Assembly: GCF_905220415.1 (NCBI RefSeq)
Contig: NC_059551.1
Location: 6,892,001 to 6,956,000 of the forward strand
Length of the DNA: 64,000 nt
Source: Colias croceus
Taxonomy: Eukaryota > Arthropoda > Insecta > Lepidoptera > Pieridae
Direction of reading: 5' to 3'
Shown: positions 24,194 through 37,400 of the stretch, one piece after another
Layout: each line of letters opens with the position of its first letter
Position numbering within the stretch: the first letter of the stretch is position 1
Made by a program: the position numbers and the translations under genes
The notes under the pieces: model-generated
What the model saw: only the letters and a program-made list of their open reading frames with translations
Told to the model about the DNA's origin: nothing
Databases searched by the model: none

Positions 24194-25494
24194 TAGTTAG
24201 GGAGGCGAAGTAGCTAAATGGCGTAATTTAACGGCGCCGTCGAGACTTCGAAATCAAAAGACAAAATAATTGCGAAAAGAAAAGCTTATATAATGGTAAA
24301 AACCATTTTACCGGTGGGTTTGGCGTGTACGGTTCTTTCAAAAATGTTAAAAAGTTACTTGTGCATTCTCGAGCGCGTCAGATATTCATACTACGTATGC
24401 CCCAAGTGCCTCTGATAACAACGGTATACTAATCTGCCGGTTTGCGTGGTGGAAACTAGGCTAAATTAGTCAAAATTGCACAAAAAAAATTTACTCGAGC
24501 GCGTCAGATTTTCGGAAGGGGTGTAGGCCCCAAGGACAAGGCCCTCTTAAAAACACTGACGATTTCGGCGTGACGATAAGTTACGATGAATTTTTGAAAA
24601 TGCAAAAAAAAAAAGTTTTTTTTAAATACTCGAGCGCGTCAGATTTTCATAGGGGAGGTTTATCTCGGTATCCTGAATGCATTTTTTCTGAATCTTACAA
24701 AAATGTTGGTGGGCTCTCTTAATCTGACCGAAAAGGTTTTTGGGTTTCTTGTTATTAAACATCGTTATTTTATATCCATTTTTGAAGTTCTTTTGGCGCG
24801 ATGGAGAAAAATGATGAGAGTGAATTTTTACGATGCGCGCGCACACCGACACCTAAATTTAACAACATGAAGTTAGTTCTAGGTGGTATGAAAATTGATA
24901 ACTGTTCAAGTTGTATATTCTAGTATTTTTTTTTAATACGCCAAAGAAGTATAACTTCTAACGCGTGTACATAAGTACACACACTCTTTTTTTTAACACC
25001 CTCAGTTTTCGAGATATACTCAAAAAACCGGGAGTTTGAGTCTTATGATGCTACAAGTCAAAAAGTTTCAACTTTGGACAAAAATGTAAAGAGACCTGTT
25101 TTGTGTACTGTAATAAAATTACCTTTTTTGTTTATTTAAACTTTTTTTTTGTAAAATGCCTTCGCGATTTATATGCTGCAACGCGTTTTTCGGAAGACGA
25201 AATGGATCCTCCAGACTTCCGGGTCATGCGGAAACCGGCAGATTTTGTATTTTTAGTAAGTTTTGGATTATATTCTTCAAAATAAAAAATCGCGCTCGAG
25301 AATGCCGGATTAACGTTTTTTTTTACAAGTTCGCGACCCTATATTTTGGCGGCGTCAAGGACTTATCGTCAGATTGGTTAAATTTAGTCTTAAATAGTTT
25401 ACAAGATTGTTCTATTAGGTCTAAGGTATCTCTCATATCTTAAACTGCCACGCTCGAGTATTATCGAAAATTCCCCTATTCGCCTCCCTATCTA
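24194..25494. mobile_element. TAGTT-terminus DNA transposon, family 1, copy 2
   Basis: The termini TAGTTAGGGAGGCGAAGTAG and CTATTCGCCTCCCTATCTA are flanked by TCA on both sides. The 1301-bp interior matches copy 1 in many blocks (AAATGG-CC-CAGACTTCC, GGAAACCGGCAGATTTTG). It has three CTCGAGCGCGTCAGAT sites on the left and reversed versions on the right. It lies downstream of Pgant. Confidence 0.8.
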
Positions 25495-28097
25495 TCAATA
25501 AAAATATTTTGCACACTTATCATATTATTTTCTATAATCTTTATCTCGTTTCGCCGGTCTTACTTTCTAGTTTGTCCCTGAGTCTTGATAAATAAGGTAA
25601 AAAAAAATAATAATTTTATTTTTGTACTTTCAGATTGGACAACGATAGACCACAACAGTCTTCCCCTATCGTTATATACTTATTAGATTTGATCATTTAT
25701 TCCTATAAACTATAGTTTTGTATCTACGTGACGTATCGACATGCCCTGTGAATTGTTGACAATACATGAATATTATGCTGTATTCCCTAACGTTGCTCAA
25801 ACTTAGAATTGAACGTTTAGTGACTTTGTTTTTGCTATTCGAGATTTAATTAGGAATTTATCGTGTAAGTTGATGACCATTACGTAAGGGTCACCGCACA
25901 CGCGCTCGGCATTGTGCGCTCACCCTTATATCGAAGTGATTAACGTTAATACTTGTTTGTACTGATTTTTACTAGTACGGTATGCGATAGTTAATGTTGT
26001 ATGAGATTGAATGTGATGCTAAGTCACAACGGGTGTTACGAGAAATTTCTATCACGAATTTATTGTATGTATTTGAATCCATTATTGTTTAGACTCGACG
26101 CTTCCCTGTTTTATTTTGTGGATATACTCTTCCATGACTAGTGAAGTTCTATTATGAGATTATAAAACATTAGCACTTTACAGGTGTTCATTAGACTTCC
26201 GACATTATAAATGAAATCGATATAGTTTTATATAGGAACCTTGTCTACTAGATTTTAACGTGTAGTTACTGTTAGTGAACTTTTTTCATAACATTTAGCA
26301 CGACCGTTGTCTGCATAGTTTCCGTTTTTATATTATAGTGAAGCTAGGGCAATAATTTTCATATTCATCGCTTGAGAGATTACGTTTCTAGCTCTATACG
26401 CTCTTATGTTTTTATAATAGTCATGCTATCTTTCTCGATTAAGTTACTATTTTTATTTTCTTATGCATATTGTTTAAGTCCTTTTCAATATAAACTGCCA
26501 GTGAAACGGATTTCGTAATTCCTACTTATATGTCTATTTAACTATAAATTCTTTTTATATAAATAGATGAATGTTATATCGTGTGGTTGTTATATCATAA
26601 TTTTAATTTTGTTGCGACATTGCAAGCTTGATTCATTACTCATATTCTATAGATTTTGATATTATGTGATTTATAATGTAAATATTGTTGTTAAACTTGC
26701 AAAAAATAAAATTTAAATACATATTATTTGCAGAGATGTGATTTTATCGGAATCACGCATCGATTATTGTTATGTATCGATTACATGCATTTATTTATGC
26801 GTAATCGATTATCCATACAAATGAAATGCGTGTATTCGATAATATATAGGAGCGAGTTTGCGTGTTGTAAATAATTGTATAACGGTTGACATTTTATGAA
26901 TGCCTTCTTAAAATTATAAATGGAATTGATCCGCATTTCACTTTAAAATTTATAAAAATAATTGAGTTTCATATGTGATATTCCTTGAAGGCATAATTTT
27001 TTGCGACCAATATAATAATAAAATAAAGTGTTTATTTTTCATCATATTGCAAGTTTGACAAAAATATTATAATTGTAACTGTTGCCTTAATTTATATGTC
27101 TCAAATATCTTGTACTATTACAAATGTTGAATTTACAACTCTTTATATTATGTAAGAACGAATGAGAATAATTTTAGTGCATATCGAGTAGAGTAAAAGG
27201 GCTGGATGGAATTGCCTATATTATAGTTCTATACTAGGAATAAATATATTTTATAATTATATATGACTGCCCTCGATACGGTGTTATATAGGTCAATTGA
27301 TACGGCGGTGCGAAAGTTTCTACGTCTTAACTTCCCTTTAAAAATAATAGCGTTATTTTCATAAATAACATTATTGTTGTGAAAACTCAAATAGAAACTT
27401 TGGTATCGCCAGTATAGAAACGAGATTACAATGATACTGAGGGTATCTATATGAATGTTAAAATTGACGATAATAACGAATTTTATTTACGTATGAGATT
27501 CATTCGAGTTAGTGATTTATTGTTTACGATTTTATTGTGAAATTTGGCATAATTTATTTGTTATAGAAATTTTATTTTATTTTATTTAAAAATTTGATTG
27601 TCACATCACAATGATACATTTAAAACGAATTATTTTTCCTAATAGTTAATAGATAAAAGTTTTAGAAAAATAGAAATATATTCAAAATCCATATTCTTAC
27701 AAGTTACAATCAACTTTAAGCAGTTATTTATGTAATTATTGTAAATAATTTGTTACGTCAATATACGTCCAATCGATGATTGCATCGAAAAAGCATTTAT
27801 TTATTAAAAACAGAATCTCGAAGATATTTTGATTTGTAAATATTTTTACGTGCCAAATTCATTTTTTATATTTTATTCTGTAACGCGTCACCATTCCAAT
27901 AGTCAGAATCGGTAAATTAATAAAAATATTTTGACTGAACTTTTTTCTTTTATTTTCCTTTACCTAATCATTTAATTAATAATACATATAAATCAGATTT
28001 AATAACCAGATTTTCCGAGCTATATCCTCTCGAGAACACACATTCAGGATGCTTTTTCACCTATAGATTCGTTTCAAACTGAAACTTGAACATTTGT

Positions 28098-28262
28098 CAT
28101 TTATTCATTCAATTAGACTTCTTCTAGATTCTAGAAGCACCTTTGAATCGTCATTACATATATTTTTAACTTTTACCACCGATTCGGAAAGCAGTAAGTA
28201 TGTATCTACGGAGAAAAACCGGAAAGAAACTCCATAGTTGCTCTTTTAAATTATGTATTACA
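28098..28262 (+). repeat. Dispersed repeat (TTCAATTAGACTTCTTC family), copy 1
   Basis: It shares TTCAATTAGACTTCTTCT, TTTACCACCGATTCGGAAAG and AAACTCCATAGTTGCT with copies at 53530-53668 and 63008-63133. All three copies are in the same orientation. It may be the tail of a LINE; class not proven. Confidence 0.75.
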
Positions 28263-28529
28263 ATTTAATTTAACAAAATATGTAACATAATATTTATAGA
28301 TATTTATCATAATATGCCAAAGAACTGTTCTACTCTTGTGTGTAACTAAGCGTTATTATGTATTTATAAAATATATCATATACGTTATTATGTATCTATA
28401 ATACTATATGTTATGCTCGTAGACGAAAATGTTCATTGAGAGAAAAAAAAATTGACAATGCGTTGTAGTCACAGTAAAATATCTACATCGCGAAAGTACT
28501 ATAAAATATTATAGTACCTTAAGATTTCC

Positions 28530-28651
28530 GGTATCAGCGTTCTGACCATCATTTTTCTTTTAGTCATTGCGTACTTAAGACCCCTGTAGAACCGCCATCC
28601 TGTTACAAATGACCCGAAATTTTGTGTCAGTCTTTCGGGTCATTTGTAACA
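28530..28651 (-). repeat. Dispersed repeat with a 19-bp hairpin, copy 1
   Basis: The blocks CCCTGTAGAACCGCCATCC and AGTCATTGCGTACTTAAGAC recur inverted at 59216-59311. Here TGTTACAAATGACCCGAAA (28601-28619) pairs exactly with 28633-28651, giving a perfect 19-bp stem. Confidence 0.75.
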
Positions 28652-30169
28652 CGACGCGCTTTAATATTAATCTAACTTGTAAAATTGTGTTATTTTCTGA
28701 AAATCATCCTTAATTTTTAAAGTATATTGAAACGATGTTATCTAATACCTACTAATAAACTTAGAATTTGTAGAGGTACTAAATGTACGGAGATAAAGTT
28801 AAAATAATATTGTTTCTTTGTCAATGTCCACAATATGTCTTGTGTGATCACTGTTTTTTAGGGATGGCTCTGAATTATAAAATAAATGAGGCGCACATAT
28901 TATAGCCTACTGAGTTCAGAATGTGCTGTAAGGAGGATTGGGTTAGATCTCACAGGTTCGGATACAGCCTGAATTGCCTTCCCTCATTCTGTTTTACTTT
29001 AGGGGCATCAGATAATGAAATATTTATTTTGCAAAAAGTATGCAACAATGTGTTCTTTCAATATCGAATCGGTGGTGTCGAAATGTAAAAAAAATGTTAT
29101 GATGATTCAAAAGTGCTTTTATAAGAAGTCTAATTAAATAAATGTTTGAGTTTGAATAATGTTTAAGCTATGATTATGATTGCTTTATGATTTTTAGACT
29201 AGTGGTTTTCTTACATTTCCGTCGCAATATAACACTTTTTGATAGGCAAGTTATCATAAGTATATTTTTTCTTAAATTATATTAGATAAAAAACGTCTCA
29301 TCTGTTTATCATATCGGTGAAAGTAGGTCCCACACCGGCTCTTAGAGCACAATAGGATGTTTTAGTATGAACTGATTCGTCTGCTACGTAGTAATTATTT
29401 ATCAATTCGTACTTCTATCTTCTACTGATGAATCTATTGTATGTAGGTTAAAAATAAAACAAAATATTTCAGTATATAATTTATTAAACTTAACATTTAC
29501 ATAATACTTAATACTACTAATACTAACTTAATAAAATCGATTACATACAAACAAATACAAAACGAATTTAGATTTTACAAATATTCCATTTACCAAAATA
29601 GATTGAATTTCCACAGGTGTCAAAATTGCAAAAAGCACTAAAACGTGCTTTTTTGAACATTATTTATTTACGATTAGTAAAAACAAAACAAACTCTCTGA
29701 TTACATCTCCGCTATCCGGACATAACAAAATTTTAATAGTTATCTACTATTTGTGCTCAATTCCCGAGAGAAAAATTATATTTTACTAAAAGCAGTCAAG
29801 GCAAAGCATGAATAATTTTTGTACAACGTTTTTTTTTTATCTTCAATACAAAATATTCTATTGGCAGCAAAATGTTTATTTTCCATTGACTGCTTACAAA
29901 AAAAAAACAACTATCATATTACAGAAAAAACCCTGGATAAAATCTAAAATGGCAATGACATTGAGAATGATAGAAAAATCTCCAACTCTACTAAAATTAT
30001 TATCTTTTAAAGTATGATATTTTGGAGTTAACAAGAAGAATTTTCTATCGTCCTGAATGTGAAATTATAAATTCATTAAACATCTACATTTTGTTAAACA
30101 CATACACAAAAAAACCTGTATTCTAACATAGGCGTAGCTAGTCAATATAACAAAAAAAAAAAATGTGTG

Positions 30170-30570
30170 CGTGTACTAGTGTACACACGTAAGAAGTGAA
30201 ACTTCTTTATAACCTTATTTTTCAAAAAATAATTTACTATATGCAACTTTACAGAAATACGTCGAATCACGCGTGGTAGGGATAAGAAAAAGATGGCGCG
30301 TAACGAAAAAATGTTACACTAAATTTTTTTCCAATCCCGATAAAGAAGTTTCACTTCAAAAATGTGTGCGTGTACTAGTGTACACACGTAAGAAGTAAAA
30401 CTTCTTTATGACCTTATTTTTCAAAAAAAAAATTTACTATATGCAACTTTACAGAAATCACGCGTGGTAGGGATAAGTAAAAGATGGCGCGTAACGGAAA
30501 AATTTCACGCGTAACGAAAAAATGTTACACTATTCCTATTTATATTATAAAATTTTTTTCCAACCCCGAT
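30170..30570 (+). repeat. Two tandem copies of a hairpin-bearing repeat
   Basis: ATGTGTGCGTGTACTAGTGT-ACACACGTAAGAAGT occurs at about 30163 and 30361, each followed by ACTTCTTTAT, TTTACTATATGCAACTTTAC and CACGCGTGGTAGGGATAAG. Each unit holds the palindromes GTGTACTAGTGTACAC and AAGAAGTGAAACTTCTT. It is possibly inside the Tak1 3' UTR. Confidence 0.75.
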
Positions 30571-31038
30571 AAACTTCAAAAAAACATCATACATACCTAG
30601 AATAATATTTTTCCCTATATTAAAAAAAAAATATCAAATTACACCTCTGAAAAATCTGTAATTTATCTATAACTTCTACATAAATAATTAATATAAAATA
30701 AATAATGAGACTAGCTACGCCTATAAATGTACAAAATAACGAAGGCTCATTTTGGCGACTTGAGATCAATGTTACAACGGAGTACTCACAGATGTCTCGC
30801 AAGTCTATTCGCGTCGCAAACTCACACTAAACTCGATTTATATTTCAATTTTTTATAGTAGGGGTAATAGTCACTTCATTTTGAACGACACTTATAAAAA
30901 AAATACGATTTGGTTATAAAAATTGACTACCAATCTGTATGTTAAATTAATTTAAAAAAATAAATTATCAAATTAAGGTTTTAAGGCAATCTAGTTTTGA
31001 CTAGAATACAAACAAAATTATAAAAGGTAGTAACTCAG

Positions 31039-31110
31039 GCCCCGGAGCCACAGACACAATAGAAAATCTATTGTGTCTGGGATCGATCGGGCCGCTTGGG
31101 GCTCTGGGTT
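31039..31110 (-). repeat. Short palindromic dispersed element, copy 1
   Basis: AGACACAATAGA-AAA-TCTATTGTGTCT lies between GGCCCCGGAGCC and GGGCCGCTTGGGGCTC. The same unit recurs inverted at 50888-50965. Confidence 0.75.
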
Positions 31111-31266
31111 AAGAATGTGACCTACATAATTCATCATATTTTTAGTAAAAAATTCTATACAATTGAACAATTTAAAATAACCTGATTATAATGATCATTT
31201 GTACAATCTACATTTTCTAAACCCCTTTTACGAAATAGTCATTTAACTCATATACCACTCTAACAT

Positions 31267-31272
31267 GTTTAT
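31267..31272 (-). terminator. Candidate Tak1 polyadenylation signal
   Basis: AATAAA on the minus strand, about 115 bp after the stop and followed by a GT-rich stretch. More distal signals (for example near 29482) could extend the 3' UTR to about 1.9 kb. Confidence 0.4.
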
Positions 31273-31387
31273 TATCAAAATGTCTCCAGTGTTTGGATGT
31301 TTTAAAAAACCTTTTCATGACATAGCCACTTCAAACATGTTAAGTGTCAAAGTGTCTCTAGTGTAAGTGTAAGTGCAAGTGTAAGTG

Positions 31388-31483
31388 TCACTCGTGCGGC
31401 GCGTCTTCAGCGAGCAGCCAACTTTCGTTTTCAGCGCGGGCCACTTGCTTCTTCAATGTACAGTACAGTTTTATTAGTGAGTC
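31388..31483 (-). CDS. Tak1: Tak1 exon 10: coiled-coil end and stop
   Basis: Acceptor TCTTCCAG. It reads DSLIKLYCTLKKQVARAENE then SWLLAEDAPHE and TGA at 31388-31390. The first downstream AATAAA on this strand is at 31267-31272, about 115 bp after the stop. Confidence 0.93.
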   Translation of the reverse strand, partial: DSLIKLYCTLKKQVARAENESWLLAEDAPHE

Positions 31484-34400
31484 CTGGAAGAAAATACAAA
31501 GAATTATTTTATGGAGTTTAATATATAGAATTTTTGACGAAAAGAAATATGAAAATATTTAATTTAATAAACATGATTAAACTTATAATTCACTTTCTTA
31601 TATTCATCTTAAAATTTTGGGTAAAATGTTGTGTTTTATTTATTAAACTAGCTTACCGCCCGTGGCTTCGCCCGCTCTGTCTCAAATCTAATTAATTATA
31701 TACTAAAACCTTCGTATTGAATCACTCTATCTATTAAAAAACCGCATCAAAATCCGTTGCGTAGTTTTAAAGATTTAAGCATACAAAGGGACATAGGGAC
31801 AGAGAAAGCGACTTTGTTTTATACTATGTAGTGATTATTCTTTGCTATGGAAAAAATAAATATTTATTCTCAGAATTGTTGTAAAAACGAGTAAAATATA
31901 TAATATACATTTTCTAAGTAAAAAAAGTAACATGAATTAATTACCTTCTCATTCTCCAGTTGTATAATCTCTCTCTTTTGCCGTAACTCATCGTCGTCCA
32001 TATTCTCTTCTAGCTCTGATTTGTGCTTACTGAGGTATGCTAATTCTGTTTGAATCTGAAATTAAAAAGTTTAATATTTAAACTTTGCGAAAGAGTTATT
32101 ATTATATTGTCCTAAGATTGTTGTTAAGACAAAAGATATTTGAACTTTGATTTCATTGTTTCTTAGTAAAATTGGGAAATCCTATGATTTGGTAATCACT
32201 TTTCACACGGACCATTCGACTTTATTGTCTAGGTATAATGACATCGGTCTATTCTCACGGAAAACCGTGAAAAAATTGAAATAGAATGCTTTTCAACTAG
32301 CATACCAAAATTTAATTCTTGTTTTATGGAATTTTCTACAGGATCAATTCACATTCTAAAAATTTCTTGTTTGGTTGATTCAAGCGAACCTGTGTTGTTT
32401 CTTGGATAAGAGGCCTACCTAAAATATTTTTCTCACCGGATGAGTGCTGAGTCATTTCCCATTACTCAAATGCACAATAAAACGCGCCTTTGTATAGAAT
32501 ACATAGAAATTATTTACAAACGTTTCGGAAATTAGTTTGGGATGGAAAATATGATAGAGAAAAGCTGAAGCCAGATTTAATGTCAATAATTTTATGTTTA
32601 CAAATCTGTCTAGAGACATAAGTTACTATTTATATAACGCGGTGAAAAGTATCAATCCCATGGGATACCTTTGACTTCGTAGATGAAAACAGGAATAACA
32701 GCAAGTCATCTATACGCTGATATGATATAAAACGCTGAAGAGTTTGTTACTTTGGTTGAACACACAATCTCAAGAACTACGAGTCCGATTTGAAAAATTC
32801 TTTCAGTGAGTTAGATATACCATTTATCGAGGAAGGAATTGGCTATATTTCATCACGCTAAGACCAATAGGAGCGGAGGAATGTGGGGCAAAACCGAGCA
32901 CAGATAGTAGAAGAGTAATCTCTAAGAGCGGCCGTACACGGACTGCTCCAGCAGTTAACGGCTGAGCGACGTACACGGACTGCTCGAGCAGTTAACGGCT
33001 GAGCGACGTACACGGACTGCTCGAGCAGTTAACGGCTGAGCGACGTACACGGACTGCTCGAGCAGTTAACGGCTGAGCGACGTACACGGACTGCTCCAGC
33101 AGTTAACGGCTGAGCGACGTACACGGACTGCTCGAGCAGTTAACGGCTGAGCGACGTACACGGACTGCTCGAGCAGTTAACGGCTGAGCGACGTACACGG
33201 ACTGCTCGAGCAGTTAACGGCTGAGCGACGTACACGGACTGCTCCAGCAGTTAACGGCTGAGCGACGTACACGGACTGCTCGAGCAGTTAACGGCTGAGC
33301 GACGTACACGGACTGCTCCAGCAGTTAACGGCTGAGCGACGTACACGGACTGCTCGAGCAGTTAACGGCTGAGCGACGTACACGGACTGCTCGAGCGGTC
33401 GGTCGTTGACTACGGTAGTGAATGGATGACTAGAGTTCACCGCCAGGTCGCGGCTTCAAGCAGTCGGTCTCAACTGCTTGAAGCAGTCTAAGATATCTCA
33501 CCTTAAGGTACTCCTGCGCGAGCTGCTTGTGCTCCTCGAATATCCGCTTGGACTCGTCGTTGGCGAGGTCCGGCGAGATGGGCCGCAGGTGCGGGTCCAG
33601 CATCATGTGCATCGAGTCCAGGTCCGGGTCCGGCTCGTGCGGCGGCGCGGCGCCCGAGCCCGAGCTGCTGCTGTTACCTGCGATACAAGAAACATTCAAT
33701 ATAATATAATAAATAGTTCAGGACAATTTTCACACACGGCACGATCTGATCCCATACTAAGCTTTCGCTTGTGTTATGGAAACCAGGATGATTAACATAC
33801 AAATACAAATTTAAATAAATACTTATATATAGATAATTAACACCTAGACACAGAGCAAAACATCTATGTTCATCACACAAATATTTGCCCCGGGTGGGAG
33901 TCGAACCCACCACCTCTGGCTCGGAAGGCAGGGCCACTACCAACCGAGCCAACCGGTCAGTCAAACATCATATAATCGTCATGTAATCGACTGAAAAGAT
34001 TTCTTTTTAAATGGGAACGTCTTCACATCATGAAGGCTTTCACAATGGACAGCGTTGACCCAACAAATGCTCGTCGATATCTGCCGCCATTATGGCGATT
34101 AAGAGTAAACACCTTCAATGATGGCCAAACATAGGCATTCATTGTGAAGAGGGCCTATAAAGTAGAATGCTTGGGAAAATTCTTTAATCAAAGAAACTTC
34201 AATATGATCAATTGAATAGACTTGTTTCTAAAATGGCAATTTGAAGAACGATTGGGAGAGTTAAATTACAGTGGATATTTTACGATATAACAGATTTATT
34301 TATGTTCAAGATGGTTAGTAAAATAATTGGGCGATTTGAAAGATTCTATTCTGAAGCGTGGAAGGAAAAGGGTTTGCTTGGACTTGGACTTGGACATGTC

Positions 34401-37400
34401 AGTGTTTCCGTAGTCTACAAATATTATATTATGCAATTATTATGAATTCATGAGAAATGGCATAGCATTTTTTTCTCCCTCCCTTTATGTTTTGTTTTGA
34501 TTGTTAATCATTATTAGGAATTGTATTGAAAAGTATACAAATTACACATACACACTTTATAAAATTCATAAATATAGAGAAATAGTGTTCTGTATAGAAT
34601 AGTTAGAGCTGAGTTAGCAATCTTGATTTGTTTACACGTTTTATTTGTCATCGAATAAGATTATTCTTAGGTAAGTAAATTATGTTCACTATAAGCTAAT
34701 AAATTGATTAATATAAAATTGTTTTTGAAATTCTTCATTATGGGTCACAGTCGCCTGTTATAATATTTTCTAATGATGTTTTATTCTATACTTATAAGTT
34801 TAATTCCATTTAAATTTTCATACTAGATTTTATACTACCATGCATACATAGTTTATAGATACAATTTTTTTTAAGATAAATAACCGGATTCATACATCTC
34901 AATTATTATGATTTGGACTTTACCTAGAAACATACTTGGACATCTTTGATTCAAAACGATGTCTTCGTGACTATATTATGTTAATTTATCATTATAAAAC
35001 AAATCACTATTCCTGGAAACATATTCAATTTAGATTTATTACATTTGTATTTAATGAAATTGAAGATTAATTTGCAACGATTATTCACAGATAATATATA
35101 TTTTTTTAATGTTATGTTTACGTTAATTAATTATTATTCGTGATGTTAAGCATGATAATAATTTATGTACTATGATTCAATATTATTTATATTTATCACG
35201 ACAATTACGCCAACATTTATCGTCGCATCTCTTTATTATTATATCACATAAATACGCTCATTACGTGTAGCCAAGATTTTAACTGTAACATACGTACAAC
35301 AATAGCACGGCCAATTATAATAATAGCAATTCAATGTCGTAATAAACAGTTGGGCAACGAAAATAAGAAGTGTTTATACTACTTGCTTCGAAAGAATCAA
35401 ACGCAGTACCACGGCAGGGTTAAATACGTCAAGAGTTAAATTTACTCCGGGTGCTGATGTCAGACGCTTCACCTAGATTTCGTCGACCACAATGCGATCA
35501 CCCCACCCGCACATAGATGGCGGTAGTGAATAAAACAAAGCGGCCAATAATAATACAAGCGGAAGGTGTCAACCTAAACACGAGCGTAACGCACAATCGG
35601 TAATCACCGAATCCATAAAATTCACAACCCGTAAATAAAACTCGAAAAAGGAGAACTCACAAAAGGACCGCACAAAATCGGTAACCGCTGCCGAAATGTA
35701 TTATGCACGAATATTCGCGATACACTGACGTAAAACGTGGCCTACGGTGTATCGGGATCGCTTCCGCGTATAGCGCACGGAAGCGGACGCAGACGCGGGC
35801 GAGCCGAGCGACACTCACTGTAAAATATCCAACTACAGCTGACAGTGTCCCTGACGGTGACGACGTCGGCGCAGCGCCGGCGCGCGGGCGGCGCGGGCAG
35901 CGGGGGCATCGCGCACGTCTTGTCGCCGAGACAGTGCGCCCAGCACTGCCCGCGCCACCGCGCCACCGCTCGAAATATCGCCGCACGCCACACGCGCCGC
36001 TACGCCGGGAAAACTGTACAGCGCTTTCAGCGAGCTTGTGTGAGAAAGCTTAGGAAGCTACGCGAGGGTTGGTGCTCTACAGTAGCTATATAGTTCGTTA
36101 AAATTATGCCAAAATCGATTCATAGAAAAAAGTTTTTTTTTTGTTTTTGACCCTAAAGAGATTAGACATATAAACGAAGAACACGAAATAAAAATTGAAA
36201 GTCACAACATCTCTCAAAAGTCTATCCCTATCCGTAGATAACGGTAAAACTTAAAAATTAATAGCTGGAATCTTATAATTTTAAGCGATATAACATGTTA
36301 AAATACTTCGATAGGTACCTAAAAGGGTTACGTTAAAGTTACATAATAATTTTATCGTCCTTATACTATCCACGAAGCTTGCCAAAGACCGTTTCATTTG
36401 TCCATATCGTCTCAAGGAAATAAATAGAATCTGAATACATATTTCTGTAGACAATAATTTGTGTGCCAATTTATATCTGTAATTGGGAGGCGCTTAAATA
36501 GCTAGGTGTCCAAGAAACGTAGCAAAGCGAGAAATCAAGCGCCGAATACGCTAAAATGGCAGCACTGAATCGGCGGGAGAGCCGGGCGCGATGCAACAAC
36601 AAACCGCCGCTATTCGCGGTGCGGTGACTCAGCCGCGTCAGGCCGAGCTAAATGCGGACGCCGTGCGCTGCCGCCCTTCGTGAGGTTTTCTGCCATCTTT
36701 GCTGGCAGGGCGTACGCGCACCGCTCTGCACTCGGTCGACGACCCGCGCCCACGCTCGCCTTTGCATCCCGACATACTACTTCTATAGCCGCTGCTTGTG
36801 CGCCATTACCGATACATTACATACACGATGACTTAGAAAAATAACCGAAATCTATTACGTTGTATCGACGTTATATCGCATCAGCTAATAATATCGCGAT
36901 AGTACTACTCGCGTGCCCATTGAGTAACGGCAAACAGTTGAGCGATTGCAGCATCGCAGTCGGCCCTAATTCATAGAATGATTATTGCACTACACGGTAG
37001 CCAAGGTGCAGTGCGCAAAACCCACGTATTTTAGACATAAACAAATGCTTTTCTGCCTAATGACATGTGATGAAGTCATAACATACTGACAAGAACATGA
37101 TGCGTCGTTAGGGGTGAGTTACACAGGTAACAAAACAAATTATTTACAAATTGCATGTACTTGCAAATACGCAAAAATATTTCGAAACTAACAGTCATAT
37201 TCTTTTAGAATAACTAAGTTATAATATCACAATTATTTTAGTATTATTATAAATATAAAAAGCAAAGTCATATGGCTTTTTTGCCTGAATAATATAAACA
37301 ACTGTAGATTGCAATATCATTCGATGATTGAATGAAAATTGTTTGAAATTTATGTAATGTTATATTAATCATACGTAATACGGATTCATGGAAGCCGTTT

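Larger units (their letters stand above)
25495..31387. other. Space between convergent Pgant and Tak1
   Basis: AT-rich sequence with no supported exon. It holds short repeats near 28098-28262, 28530-28651, 30170-30570 and 31039-31110. Part of the right side is probably Tak1 3' UTR. Confidence 0.6.

Noticed and set aside
32932..33400. CRISPR-like array
   Set aside because: The 37-bp units follow one another with no unique spacers, and the genome is an insect; it is a minisatellite.
33895..33963. A tRNA gene
   Set aside because: A and B boxes are present, but the cloverleaf is incomplete and the sequence continues into a SINE body, so it is a SINE head.
35657..36053. Arg/Ala-rich open frames on both strands in the GC-rich island (116 and 109 codons)
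   Set aside because: High GC removes stops by chance. Only the short frame ending at the GTGAGT donor has a splice context, and it is reported separately.
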